A DNA stretch of 14,885 bases from Rhodospirillales bacterium (lineage in GTDB: Bacteria > Pseudomonadota > Alphaproteobacteria > Acetobacterales > Acetobacteraceae): NCBI GenBank assembly GCA_025350425.1, contig JANXXW010000177.1:1-14885 (forward strand), read 5' to 3'. This document shows positions 1-6,466 of this stretch, piece by piece; the first letter of the stretch is position 1; each line of letters starts with the position of its first letter. The notes beneath the pieces were generated by a model that saw nothing but the letters and a program-made list of their open reading frames with translations, had not been told where the DNA came from and searched no databases. Position numbers and translations under genes: made by a program.

Positions 1-350
1 CCACACCGCCCCTTCTCGTTGGGATTGATGAAGGTGAATCCAGAGGACAGCGCCTCGGTTTGATAGTCCATCACCGTGCCAATAAGAAACAGCGTGGCCT
101 TGCGGTCGACGATGACGGTGAGACCCCTGTCGGTTACGACCTCATCGCCCGGTCCTGGACTGGCGACCCAGTTCATATCGTACGAAAGACCGGAGCAGCC
201 CTTGGTGCCGACGCTGATGCGAAGCGTCATTCCCTGCTGACCTTTTGCGTATAGCACGCCCAGCCGTGTGGCGGCGGCATCGGTCAAGGACATCAGTTGA
301 GGCAACGGACGCCGGGTTTTGGGCGCGGGAGTCGAGATTGTTGTGCTCAT
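1..350 (-). CDS. sufA: A-type Fe-S carrier, SufA/HesB family (C-terminus cut by window edge)
   Basis: Iron-sulfur cluster assembly accessory protein that would accept clusters from the SufBCD scaffold and pass them to apoproteins in the cytoplasm. Reading the minus strand from the ATG at 350 gives 116 codons before the window ends, about the full family length. The fold signature is visible: an N-terminal LTDAAATRL helix, the first conserved cysteine in GTKGCSGLSY (C52), the MDYQTEALSSGFTFINPN segment, and the second conserved cysteine in GRCG (C116), exactly where the family has its CGCG tail. The third cysteine lies off the window. It is the last visible gene of the SUF operon, 23 bases after the sufT stop. 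It could equally be named erpA- or iscA-like; sufA is chosen from operon context. The family call is firm, the symbol less so. Confidence 0.88.
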   Translation of the reverse strand, partial: MSTTISTPAPKTRRPLPQLMSLTDAAATRLGVLYAKGQQGMTLRISVGTKGCSGLSYDMNWVASPGPGDEVVTDRGLTVIVDRKATLFLIGTVMDYQTEALSSGFTFINPNEKGRC

Positions 351-373
351 GGTAATACTCACATCGTCTCAGG

Positions 374-742
374 TCAGAACATATTCAACGACAGACGCGC
401 GTCCTCTGTCATGCGGCTTGGGTCCCATGGCGGGTCCCATACTACCTGAACGTCGCAGGCCGAAACACCGGGCAATGCCATGATAGCATTGTGAACGGCT
501 TCGGGGAGTTCCTGAGCGCTGGGACAACCTGGCGCAGTAAGTGTCATCTCCACGCTGACAGCGGCGGCATCGGTGATCTCGATCGTGTAGATCAACCCGA
601 GTTCATAAATGTTCACCGGGATTTCAGGATCGTACACGGTCGCGATGGCGCCGATCACAGCGTCCTCGCTGGGCAAGCCGACGGTCTCGCCGTCGGGCGA
701 CCATGTGCCAACCTGCGGTGCCGTTTGGGTCTGGTCACTCAC
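374..742 (-). CDS. sufT: SufT-type Fe-S maturation factor (DUF59/MIP18 family)
   Basis: Small cytoplasmic DUF59-family protein, 122 aa from a GTG start. SufT proteins assist Fe-S protein maturation alongside SUF; the exact reaction is not settled. Visible family marks are the VYDPEIPVNIYELGLIY block (DPE at residues 38-40), the TLTAPGCPSA block with the conserved cysteine C73, and a C-terminal VVWDPPWDPSRMTEDAR segment. An in-frame ATG further upstream (784) would add 14 residues and overlap sufU by 50 bases. I prefer GTG at 742 because it overlaps the sufU stop by 8 bases (GTGAGTGA) and has an AAGGA motif about 10 bases before it. It sits between sufU and the A-type carrier in the SUF operon and is probably co-translated with sufU. 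Confidence 0.9.
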   Translation of the reverse strand: MSDQTQTAPQVGTWSPDGETVGLPSEDAVIGAIATVYDPEIPVNIYELGLIYTIEITDAAAVSVEMTLTAPGCPSAQELPEAVHNAIMALPGVSACDVQVVWDPPWDPSRMTEDARLSLNMF

Positions 743-1196
743 TGCTTGTCCGTCCTTCCCCGTCCAATGCCGCCAGCAGAGCATGCCACGGCAATGTCGC
801 GCATTTCACTCGCGACGGATAATCGTGCACCCCGGCCAAGGGGCGCAGACGATCCATCGCGTCGTCGCAGGCTGGGCACTCGCCGGTGCGCGCCATCTGC
901 CGGAACGTCTCGAACATGGCACGTGTGTCGGTAATCTTACGGCCGACGACGACCTCGGCCATGAGGTCGGCAGAGGCGATACTGATAGCGCAGCCTCGTG
1001 CCTCAAACCCGGCTTCTCCAATCGTATCGTCAGCACCGTACTTTACGAACACCTCGACGCGGTCGCCGCACATCGGATTATCACCCTTTGCGGAAGTGTC
1101 GAACGAGGCGAGGCGGCCGGCATGGCGCGGCTTGCGACCATGATCAAGAATGACCGCCTGGTAGAGATCGCCGACATCTTCCGCAAGCGTCGTCAC
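735..1196 (-). CDS. sufU: SufU-type sulfur relay/scaffold protein
   Basis: NifU-N/IscU-fold protein of 153 aa, expected to accept persulfide sulfur from SufS and pass it to SufBCD. The Zn/S-site residues known from the SufU family are present: C43 and D45 in NPMCGD, C69 in ARGCAISIASADLM, and C132 in RVKCATLPWHAL. The spacing between C69 and C132 is longer than in IscU, as expected for SufU. Within that insertion lies an additional pair, C107-P-A-C110 (GECPACDD), which I do not recall from the Bacillus protein. The start is GTG at 1196, overlapping the sufS stop by 4 bases (GTGA), which indicates translational coupling. Immediate adjacency to sufS fits a SufS-SufU pair, and no sufE is present in the operon. 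Confidence 0.92.
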   Translation of the reverse strand: MTTLAEDVGDLYQAVILDHGRKPRHAGRLASFDTSAKGDNPMCGDRVEVFVKYGADDTIGEAGFEARGCAISIASADLMAEVVVGRKITDTRAMFETFRQMARTGECPACDDAMDRLRPLAGVHDYPSRVKCATLPWHALLAALDGEGRTSSE

Positions 1197-2437
1197 ACGA
1201 AGAATTCCCTCACGCGGTTCAGCCCAGTGGTGAGAGCGTCGATTTCCTCATGGCTGGTATAGACGCCGAAGCTGGCGCGCGCGGTGCTGTCGAGCCCAAG
1301 CCGGCGCATCAGCGGTTCGGCGCAATGGTGTCCCGCGCGTATCGCGATGCCTTGCCGGTCCAGCAGCGTCGCCACGTCGTGAGCGTGCGCTCCCTTCAGG
1401 GTGAAAGACACAACGCCGCCGCGATCCTGCGCCTGTCCTATGACGCGGAGGCCTTCGACTGTGGCGAGTTGCGACAGTGCATGATCGGTCAACGCCGCCT
1501 CATGCGCCGAGAGCGCCTCGTAACCGATCTCCTGGACATAGCCGATCGCGGCCTTCAGCCCGATCGCCTCGATAATCGCAGGTGTGCCGGCCTCGAACTT
1601 GTGCGGAACATGCGCCCAAGTGCTGCGCTCGAACGTGACGCTGTCGATCATGTCGCCGCCACCCATGAACGGAGGCATCGCCTCCAGCAGTTCATGCCGC
1701 GCCCAGAGCACGCCGATACCGGTGGGGCCGTACAGCTTGTGGCCGGTGAAGACGTAAAAGTCGCAGCCAAGTGCCTGCACGTCCACGCGACGATGCACCA
1801 CCGCCTGGCTGCCATCCAGCAGCACCTTTGCACCATGTTCGTGTGCCAGGCGAATGAGGCGCTCGACCGGAACGTAGGTGCCGAACACGTTGGACATATG
1901 CGTGATGGCCACGAGGCCGACTTTATTGTCGCTTAGCTTGGCCGCGACATCTTCCATGTCCAGTTCACCGGTCTCGGTCACGGCGGCCACGCGCATCTCG
2001 ATGCCATGCGAATCGCGCAGCATCTGCCACGGTACGATGTTGGCGTGATGCTCCATTTCGGAAATCAGCACCACCTCGCCCGGCTTCATGATCCCGCGAC
2101 CGTAGCTATGTGCGACGAGGTTAATCGCCTCGGTGCTGTTGCGCGTGAACACGATTTCGGTGCGGTCGTTCGCGTTGAGAAGCGCTGCAACCACATCGCG
2201 GGTAGATTCGTACGCGTCCGTAGTCCGCTCGCTCATCCAATGCAGGCCACGATGGACGTTGGCGTACTGCGTCTCCATGCAATTCACCATGGCGTCGATC
2301 ACCACGCGCGGCTTTTGCGCCGAAGCTGCACTGTCGAGAAACACGAGGGGTTTGCCACGAACGGTCTGCGAAAGAATCGGGAAGTCGGCACGGATGCGCG
2401 CGATGTCGAATCCAGGTGCTGGGAAGGCGTCGTTCAT
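1193..2437 (-). CDS. sufS: Cysteine desulfurase SufS (class II)
   Basis: PLP-dependent enzyme that converts L-cysteine to L-alanine and leaves a persulfide on its own cysteine, supplying sulfur for cluster assembly. The chosen protein is 414 aa, the usual length. Visible elements are FLDSAASAQKP near the N-terminus, H131 in MEHHAN over the PLP ring, D208 in LLDGSQA, the Schiff-base lysine K234 in FTGHKLYGPTGIG, and the active-site cysteine C372 in RAGHHCAEPLM, the class II context. An upstream ATG at 2458 would add 7 residues. I choose ATG at 2437 because it overlaps the sufD stop by 4 bases (ATGA) with AAGGA about 9 bases upstream, and MNDAFPAPGFDIARIRADFPIL is a typical SufS beginning. It lies between sufD and sufU. 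Confidence 0.96.
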   Translation of the reverse strand: MNDAFPAPGFDIARIRADFPILSQTVRGKPLVFLDSAASAQKPRVVIDAMVNCMETQYANVHRGLHWMSERTTDAYESTRDVVAALLNANDRTEIVFTRNSTEAINLVAHSYGRGIMKPGEVVLISEMEHHANIVPWQMLRDSHGIEMRVAAVTETGELDMEDVAAKLSDNKVGLVAITHMSNVFGTYVPVERLIRLAHEHGAKVLLDGSQAVVHRRVDVQALGCDFYVFTGHKLYGPTGIGVLWARHELLEAMPPFMGGGDMIDSVTFERSTWAHVPHKFEAGTPAIIEAIGLKAAIGYVQEIGYEALSAHEAALTDHALSQLATVEGLRVIGQAQDRGGVVSFTLKGAHAHDVATLLDRQGIAIRAGHHCAEPLMRRLGLDSTARASFGVYTSHEEIDALTTGLNRVREFFV

Positions 2438-3678
2438 ATGTGTCGTCCTTGCCACCATGCCTCAATCGCGTTCTCCATTAGAGCGCGTGTCTGGTCATGG
2501 GTGATCGGATCGAGCGCTTCGGCCAGGAACGCGCGCACCAAGATGGCACGAGCGTCAGGCTCAGAAATGCCCCGGCTCCGGAGGTAGAAAAGTTGGTCGA
2601 GGTCGAGTTCGCCGACCGTGGCGCCGTGACTACATTTCACGTCGTCGGCGTAGATCTGCAACTGCGGCTTGCTGTCGATTTCGGCGTCAGGCGAAAGCAG
2701 CAGCGCCTGATTCATTTGGTAACCGTCAGTCTTCTGTGCAATCCGTGCGACCTCAATACGGCCCTGAAATACGCCACGAGACTTGCCGGTCAGGACGTTT
2801 TTCACCGTCTGACGCGAGGCGCAGGACGGTGCGTCATGCGCGACCACGGTGGTAAAATCCGCATGTTGAACACCGCCCAAAAGCTGGGCGGCGTTGAGGT
2901 GCGCGGCACCGTGTTCGCCAGCAAGGTTGGCATGGACCTCCATGCGGGCAAGGCGTGCGCCAAGAGTGAGAGCGAAGCTGTCATACGTCCCACGTGCTGC
3001 AATATTGGCGCGGACCGACGAGAGGTGGAAAGCGTCGGTCGCGTCGTCCTGCAAGCGGAGATGCACAAGGGTAGCGCCCTCGGCAACTTCGATGTCGAAT
3101 ACGGGATTGTTGAGATAAGTACCACGACCGAGCGAGACATCGATAAGGGTTAGGCGAGCGCCAGGATGTAACTGGATACGATGACGCGGGTGAAACGCTA
3201 CGGGCTCGCCATCGGCCACGCCGAGGCTTACCAGCAGGATACTTTCCGCATCTACGCCAGGTGGGATCTCAATATGCGCGCCATCGTCGGCGAACATGGT
3301 GTTGAGCATGGAAACGGCGTCGTCCGGTTCGTTCAGCGTGGGCTCTCCCACGGTGGTGAAATCGGGCATTTCCGAGACAGCGGTATCGTGCCGGCCATTT
3401 ACGAAAACAAGGCGCGGACCGGAAATGCCAGACATACGGGCCAGCAGATCATGCCCGTGATCGTGCGTGGTGTGGACACCCTGGAACGCGATCCCGGCAA
3501 GCGGGCGCAGACTGGTGAAGTGCCAAGCTTCCTCACGCTGTGTCGGCAGCCCGATATGGCGCAAGGTCTCGGCGGCACGACGGCGTATCGGATCAGTCCG
3601 CAGGCCTGAGTTGCCCTCAAAACGTGCCAGGAAGCCGGTGGTGGCGAGTTGCAGGGCGTTTGGCTGAATCGCGCTCAT
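2434..3678 (-). CDS. sufD: Fe-S assembly scaffold protein SufD
   Basis: SufD, 414 aa, forms the SufBC2D scaffold complex with SufB and SufC. The N-terminal helical part carries LPTQREEAWHFTSLRPL, typical of SufD. The middle is the right-handed beta-helix core. The C-terminal part has DDVKCSHGATVGELDLDQLFYLRSRGI, in which H351 corresponds to the histidine reported as important in E. coli SufD (H360), at the SufB-SufD interface. The C-terminal helical end is EAWWQGRHI. The ATG at 3678 overlaps the sufC stop by 4 bases, and its stop overlaps the sufS start by 4 bases, so it is embedded in the coupled chain. No truncation or frameshift is visible. Confidence 0.95.
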   Translation of the reverse strand: MSAIQPNALQLATTGFLARFEGNSGLRTDPIRRRAAETLRHIGLPTQREEAWHFTSLRPLAGIAFQGVHTTHDHGHDLLARMSGISGPRLVFVNGRHDTAVSEMPDFTTVGEPTLNEPDDAVSMLNTMFADDGAHIEIPPGVDAESILLVSLGVADGEPVAFHPRHRIQLHPGARLTLIDVSLGRGTYLNNPVFDIEVAEGATLVHLRLQDDATDAFHLSSVRANIAARGTYDSFALTLGARLARMEVHANLAGEHGAAHLNAAQLLGGVQHADFTTVVAHDAPSCASRQTVKNVLTGKSRGVFQGRIEVARIAQKTDGYQMNQALLLSPDAEIDSKPQLQIYADDVKCSHGATVGELDLDQLFYLRSRGISEPDARAILVRAFLAEALDPITHDQTRALMENAIEAWWQGRHI

Positions 3679-4424
3679 GCGGCCTCGTTCACAACACCGG
3701 CGTAGCCATGGGCTTCGAGTTCATGGGCGAGTTCAGGCCCGCCAGAGCGGATGATGCGGCCCGCCGAGAGCACGTGCACGCGATCCGGCACGATGTAGTC
3801 GAGCAAACGCTGGTAATGCGTGATCACCAGCGCAGAGAAATCGGGCCCGCGCGAAGCGTTGACACCGTCGGCGACGATCTTGAGCGCATCAATATCGAGA
3901 CCGCTGTCCGTCTCGTCGAGGATCGCAAGCTTCGGACGCAAAATCGCCATCTGCAGCACCTCGTTGCGCTTCTTCTCGCCGCCGGAGAAGCCGACGTTGA
4001 CGTTGCGCTTCAGCATGTCGTCGGCCATCGCGAGCCGCTTGATTTCCAAGCGTGCCATCTTGAGGAATGCCACGGCGTCAAGTTCGGGTTCGCCACGTGC
4101 ACGACGAATAGAATTCAGGGCCGTGCGCAGGAAATTGGCATTGCCGACGCCGGGCAGCTCCACAGGATACTGGAACGCAAGGAACAGCCCAGCGGCCGCG
4201 CGCTGTTCCGGCTCCATATCGAGCAGGTCGTGACCCTCGAATGTCGCCGTACCAGCCGTGACTTCATAGCCCTCACGGCCGGCCAACACGTAGGAGAGGG
4301 TCGATTTGCCGGAGCCGTTCGGCCCCATGATGGCGTGAACCTCACCTTGCGGCACCACGAGGTCGATCCCTCTCAGGATCTCCTTTTCCTCGATGCCAGC
4401 GCACAGTCCCTTGATCTCGAGCAT
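3675..4424 (-). CDS. sufC: Fe-S assembly ATPase SufC
   Basis: Cytoplasmic ABC-type ATPase of 249 aa that drives conformational change in SufBC2D; it is not a membrane transporter component. Motifs in order: Walker A GPNGSGKST (residues 34-42), Q-loop Q85 in AFQYPVELPG, signature FSGGEKKRNE starting at residue 146, Walker B LAILDETDSGLD (D170, E171), and H-loop H203 in ITHYQRLL. The FSGGEKKRNEVLQM and DETDSGLDID strings are diagnostic for SufC. The start ATG at 4424 follows the sufB stop by 10 bases. An AAGGA motif overlapping that stop, 7 bases from the ATG, decides the start. Confidence 0.97.
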   Translation of the reverse strand: MLEIKGLCAGIEEKEILRGIDLVVPQGEVHAIMGPNGSGKSTLSYVLAGREGYEVTAGTATFEGHDLLDMEPEQRAAAGLFLAFQYPVELPGVGNANFLRTALNSIRRARGEPELDAVAFLKMARLEIKRLAMADDMLKRNVNVGFSGGEKKRNEVLQMAILRPKLAILDETDSGLDIDALKIVADGVNASRGPDFSALVITHYQRLLDYIVPDRVHVLSAGRIIRSGGPELAHELEAHGYAGVVNEAA

Positions 4425-4431
4425 AGTAAAA

Positions 4432-4437
4432 TCCTTA
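4432..4437 (-). promoter_or_regulatory. Ribosome binding site of sufC overlapping the sufB stop
   Basis: TAAGGA on the minus strand combines the sufB stop TAA with the AAGGA Shine-Dalgarno of sufC, 7 bases before its ATG. The arrangement fits reinitiation and a high SufC supply, since the complex needs two SufC per SufB and SufD. Confidence 0.7.
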
Positions 4438-5919
4438 ACCCACCGAGCCTTCGAGGCTCACAGCAAGAAGCTTCTGCGCTTCCACCGCGAACTCCATCGG
4501 CAACTCCTTCAACACTTCCTTGCAGAAGCCATTCACGATCAGTCCGACCGCGTCCTCAGCCGAAAGGCCACGCTGGCGACAATAGAAAAGCTGATCGTCA
4601 GCAATCTTCGATGTGGTCGCCTCGTGCTCCAGCTTGGCCGTTGGATTGCGGCTTTCGATATAGGGCACGGTATGCGCCCCACACTGATCGCCGATCAGCA
4701 GGCTGTCGCATTGCGTATGGTTGCGAGCGCCATGTGCCTTCGGCATGACCTTCACCTGACCGCGATAGGTGTTGTTGCTGCGGCCGGCAGAGATGCCCTT
4801 CGACACGATCGTGCTGCGCGTGTTGCGGCCGATATGGATCATCTTGGTACCGGTATCGGCCTGCTGGTAGTTGGTCGTGACGGCGACGGAGTTGAACTCA
4901 CCGACGCTCTCATCGCCCAGCAGAATGCATGACGGATACTTCCAGGTGATCGCCGAACCAGTCTCGACCTGGGTCCAGCTCACCTTGCTACGAGCACCAC
5001 GACATGCCGCGCGCTTGGTGACGAAGTTGTAGATACCACCACGGCCCTCGGCGTCGCCGGGATACCAGTTCTGCACCGTGCTGTATTTGATCGTGGCGTC
5101 GTCCATCAACACTAGCTCGACGACAGCTGCGTGCAGTTGGTTCTCGTCACGCTGAGGCGCGGTGCAGCCCTCGAGGTAGCTGACATAGGCACCAGCTTCC
5201 GCGATGATGAGCGTGCGCTCGAACTGACCGGTATTCTGGGCATTGATGCGGAAATAGGTGGACAGTTCCATCGGGCAGCGCACGCCCTTGGGGATGAACA
5301 CGAAGCTTCCGTCCGTGAACACGGCACTGTTGAGCGCCGCGAAATAGTTGTCGCCGGCGGGTATGACGCTGCCAAGATATTGCTTGACCAACTCGGGGTG
5401 CTCGCGCACGGCCTCGCTGATCGGGCAGAAAATCACACCCGACTTTGCCAGCGTGTCGCGGAACGTGGTCGCGACGGAAACGCTGTCGAACACTGCGTCA
5501 ATTGCCACTGGCGGGCGCTCGCCCTCAGGGATTTCGACGCCGGCGAGAATGGCGCGCTCCTTCAAAGGAATGCCGAGCTTCTCGTACATGCGAAGCAATT
5601 CGGGATCGACCTCGTCGAGGCTCTTCGGACCGGCCTTCTTCTTCGGTGCCGCATAGTAATGCAGCGCCTGATAGTCGATCGGGGGATGCTTGACGGAAGA
5701 CCAATCGGGCTCCTCCATCTGCAGCCACTTGGCGTAAGCCTTGAGTCGCCAGGCAAGCATCCAGGCGGGTTCTTCTTTACGCTCCGAGATCAGACGTATG
5801 ATGTCCTCGTTCAACCCTTTGGGCGCGAGGTCCATTTCGATATCGGTGGAGAAGCCCCACTTGTAGCCAGCGTCGGTGGCGGACTGTACGACGTCGAGAG
5901 TTTCAGCAACGGCAGGCAT
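4435..5919 (-). CDS. sufB: Fe-S assembly scaffold protein SufB
   Basis: SufB, 494 aa, the main cluster-building subunit of SufBC2D; E. coli SufB is 495 aa. Landmarks are the N-terminal YKWGFSTDIEMDLAPKGL region, YLEGCTAPQRDENQLHAAVVEL in the beta-helix core, and the C-terminal HTQCDSLLIGDQCGAHTVPY block. C404 aligns with the E. coli C405 thought to receive sulfur, and E433 in LEHEATTSKI aligns with E434. The longer open frame reaches 5991, but ATG at 5919 is chosen: it gives the family length, lies one base after the regulator stop, has AGGA about 10 bases upstream, and avoids overlapping the regulator gene. It is the first structural gene of the operon. Confidence 0.96.
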   Translation of the reverse strand: MPAVAETLDVVQSATDAGYKWGFSTDIEMDLAPKGLNEDIIRLISERKEEPAWMLAWRLKAYAKWLQMEEPDWSSVKHPPIDYQALHYYAAPKKKAGPKSLDEVDPELLRMYEKLGIPLKERAILAGVEIPEGERPPVAIDAVFDSVSVATTFRDTLAKSGVIFCPISEAVREHPELVKQYLGSVIPAGDNYFAALNSAVFTDGSFVFIPKGVRCPMELSTYFRINAQNTGQFERTLIIAEAGAYVSYLEGCTAPQRDENQLHAAVVELVLMDDATIKYSTVQNWYPGDAEGRGGIYNFVTKRAACRGARSKVSWTQVETGSAITWKYPSCILLGDESVGEFNSVAVTTNYQQADTGTKMIHIGRNTRSTIVSKGISAGRSNNTYRGQVKVMPKAHGARNHTQCDSLLIGDQCGAHTVPYIESRNPTAKLEHEATTSKIADDQLFYCRQRGLSAEDAVGLIVNGFCKEVLKELPMEFAVEAQKLLAVSLEGSVG

Positions 5920-5920
5920 G

Positions 5921-6379
5921 TCAGATTTCCTGTTCGGCGGAGACGGTTTCAATTCGAGCAAAGGCAGGCAGCGAGACATCACGCATGTCACCGAGCGTGA
6001 TACTCGACAGCGCCTGATGTATGGCGTCGTTCACTAGATCCCACCGGCCGCGCACGGCACAGACGCAGGATACATCGCAGGAGCCAGGACCGCCTTCGAC
6101 ACAGGCGGTCAGCGCAATCGGGCCATCGATGGCAGCGATTACGTCGGCGATGGAAATAGCGTGCAATGGCTTGATCAGCCGATACCCGCCACGTGCGCCG
6201 CGCTGAGATACGACAAGACTGTTGGCCGTGAGTGCCTTCAGCACCTTGGCCACAGTTGGCTCAGGCACGCCGGTAGCTGCGGCGATAAAAGGTGAGGTCT
6301 GCACTGCTGCGTCACTGCTTGTGGACAGACGCATCAGCACGACAACCGCGTAATCGGTCAGTTTGGATAGTCTTAACAT
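5921..6379 (-). CDS. Rrf2-family SUF operon regulator (IscR-like, Fe-S sensing candidate)
   Basis: Cytoplasmic winged-helix transcription regulator of 152 aa. The Rrf2 N-terminus MLRLSKLTDYAVVVLMRL, the recognition-helix area GVPEPTVAKVLKAL, and the wing QRGARGGYRL are clear. After the helix there is a cysteine cluster C93, C101, C105 and C107 (in TACVEGG...SCDVSCVCAVR), placed where IscR-type proteins bind an Fe-S cluster, so it probably senses cluster supply and tunes the SUF operon. It is the first gene of the operon, followed one base later by sufB. A 17-bp palindrome lies just upstream of its ATG. It resembles the Rrf2 subgroup annotated as SUF system regulator. The family call is firm; the ligand, and whether it activates or represses, is inferred. 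Confidence 0.92.
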   Translation of the reverse strand: MLRLSKLTDYAVVVLMRLSTSSDAAVQTSPFIAAATGVPEPTVAKVLKALTANSLVVSQRGARGGYRLIKPLHAISIADVIAAIDGPIALTACVEGGPGSCDVSCVCAVRGRWDLVNDAIHQALSSITLGDMRDVSLPAFARIETVSAEQEI

Positions 6380-6396
6380 GACGCACGGACCCTAAA

Positions 6397-6413
6397 AGGA
6401 CCGGCGCGGTCCT
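6397..6413. promoter_or_regulatory. 17-bp palindrome upstream of the SUF regulator (operator or hairpin)
   Basis: AGGACCG-GCG-CGGTCCT: two perfect 7-base inverted arms around a 3-base centre, 17 bases before the regulator ATG. Related half-sites GGACCC (6387-6392) and GGGACCC (6434-6440) flank it. Position and symmetry suit an autoregulatory Rrf2 operator. On the minus strand the hairpin is followed at once by TTT, so it could also act as an intrinsic terminator for the upstream gene or an attenuator in the operon leader. The symmetry is certain; the function is inference. Confidence 0.5.
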
Positions 6414-6421
6414 GTATGGAT

Positions 6422-6450
6422 CAGATGGCGTATGGGACCCGACGCGTCAA
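6422..6450 (-). promoter_or_regulatory. Possible sigma-70-like promoter of the SUF operon
   Basis: A TTGACG hexamer (6450-6445 on the minus strand) is a good -35 match. Seventeen bases further is CATCTG, only a weak -10. If used, transcription would begin close to or inside the 17-bp palindrome, which would suit repression. The whole space between the two flanking genes is only 87 bases, so the operon promoter must lie here or upstream of the binding-protein gene. Confidence 0.25.
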
Positions 6451-6466
6451 GGTGACGACAGAAGTT

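Noticed and set aside
3540..4748. 402-codon open frame on the plus strand opposite sufC and parts of sufB and sufD
   Set aside because: It is antisense to three unmistakable suf genes and has no motif of its own.
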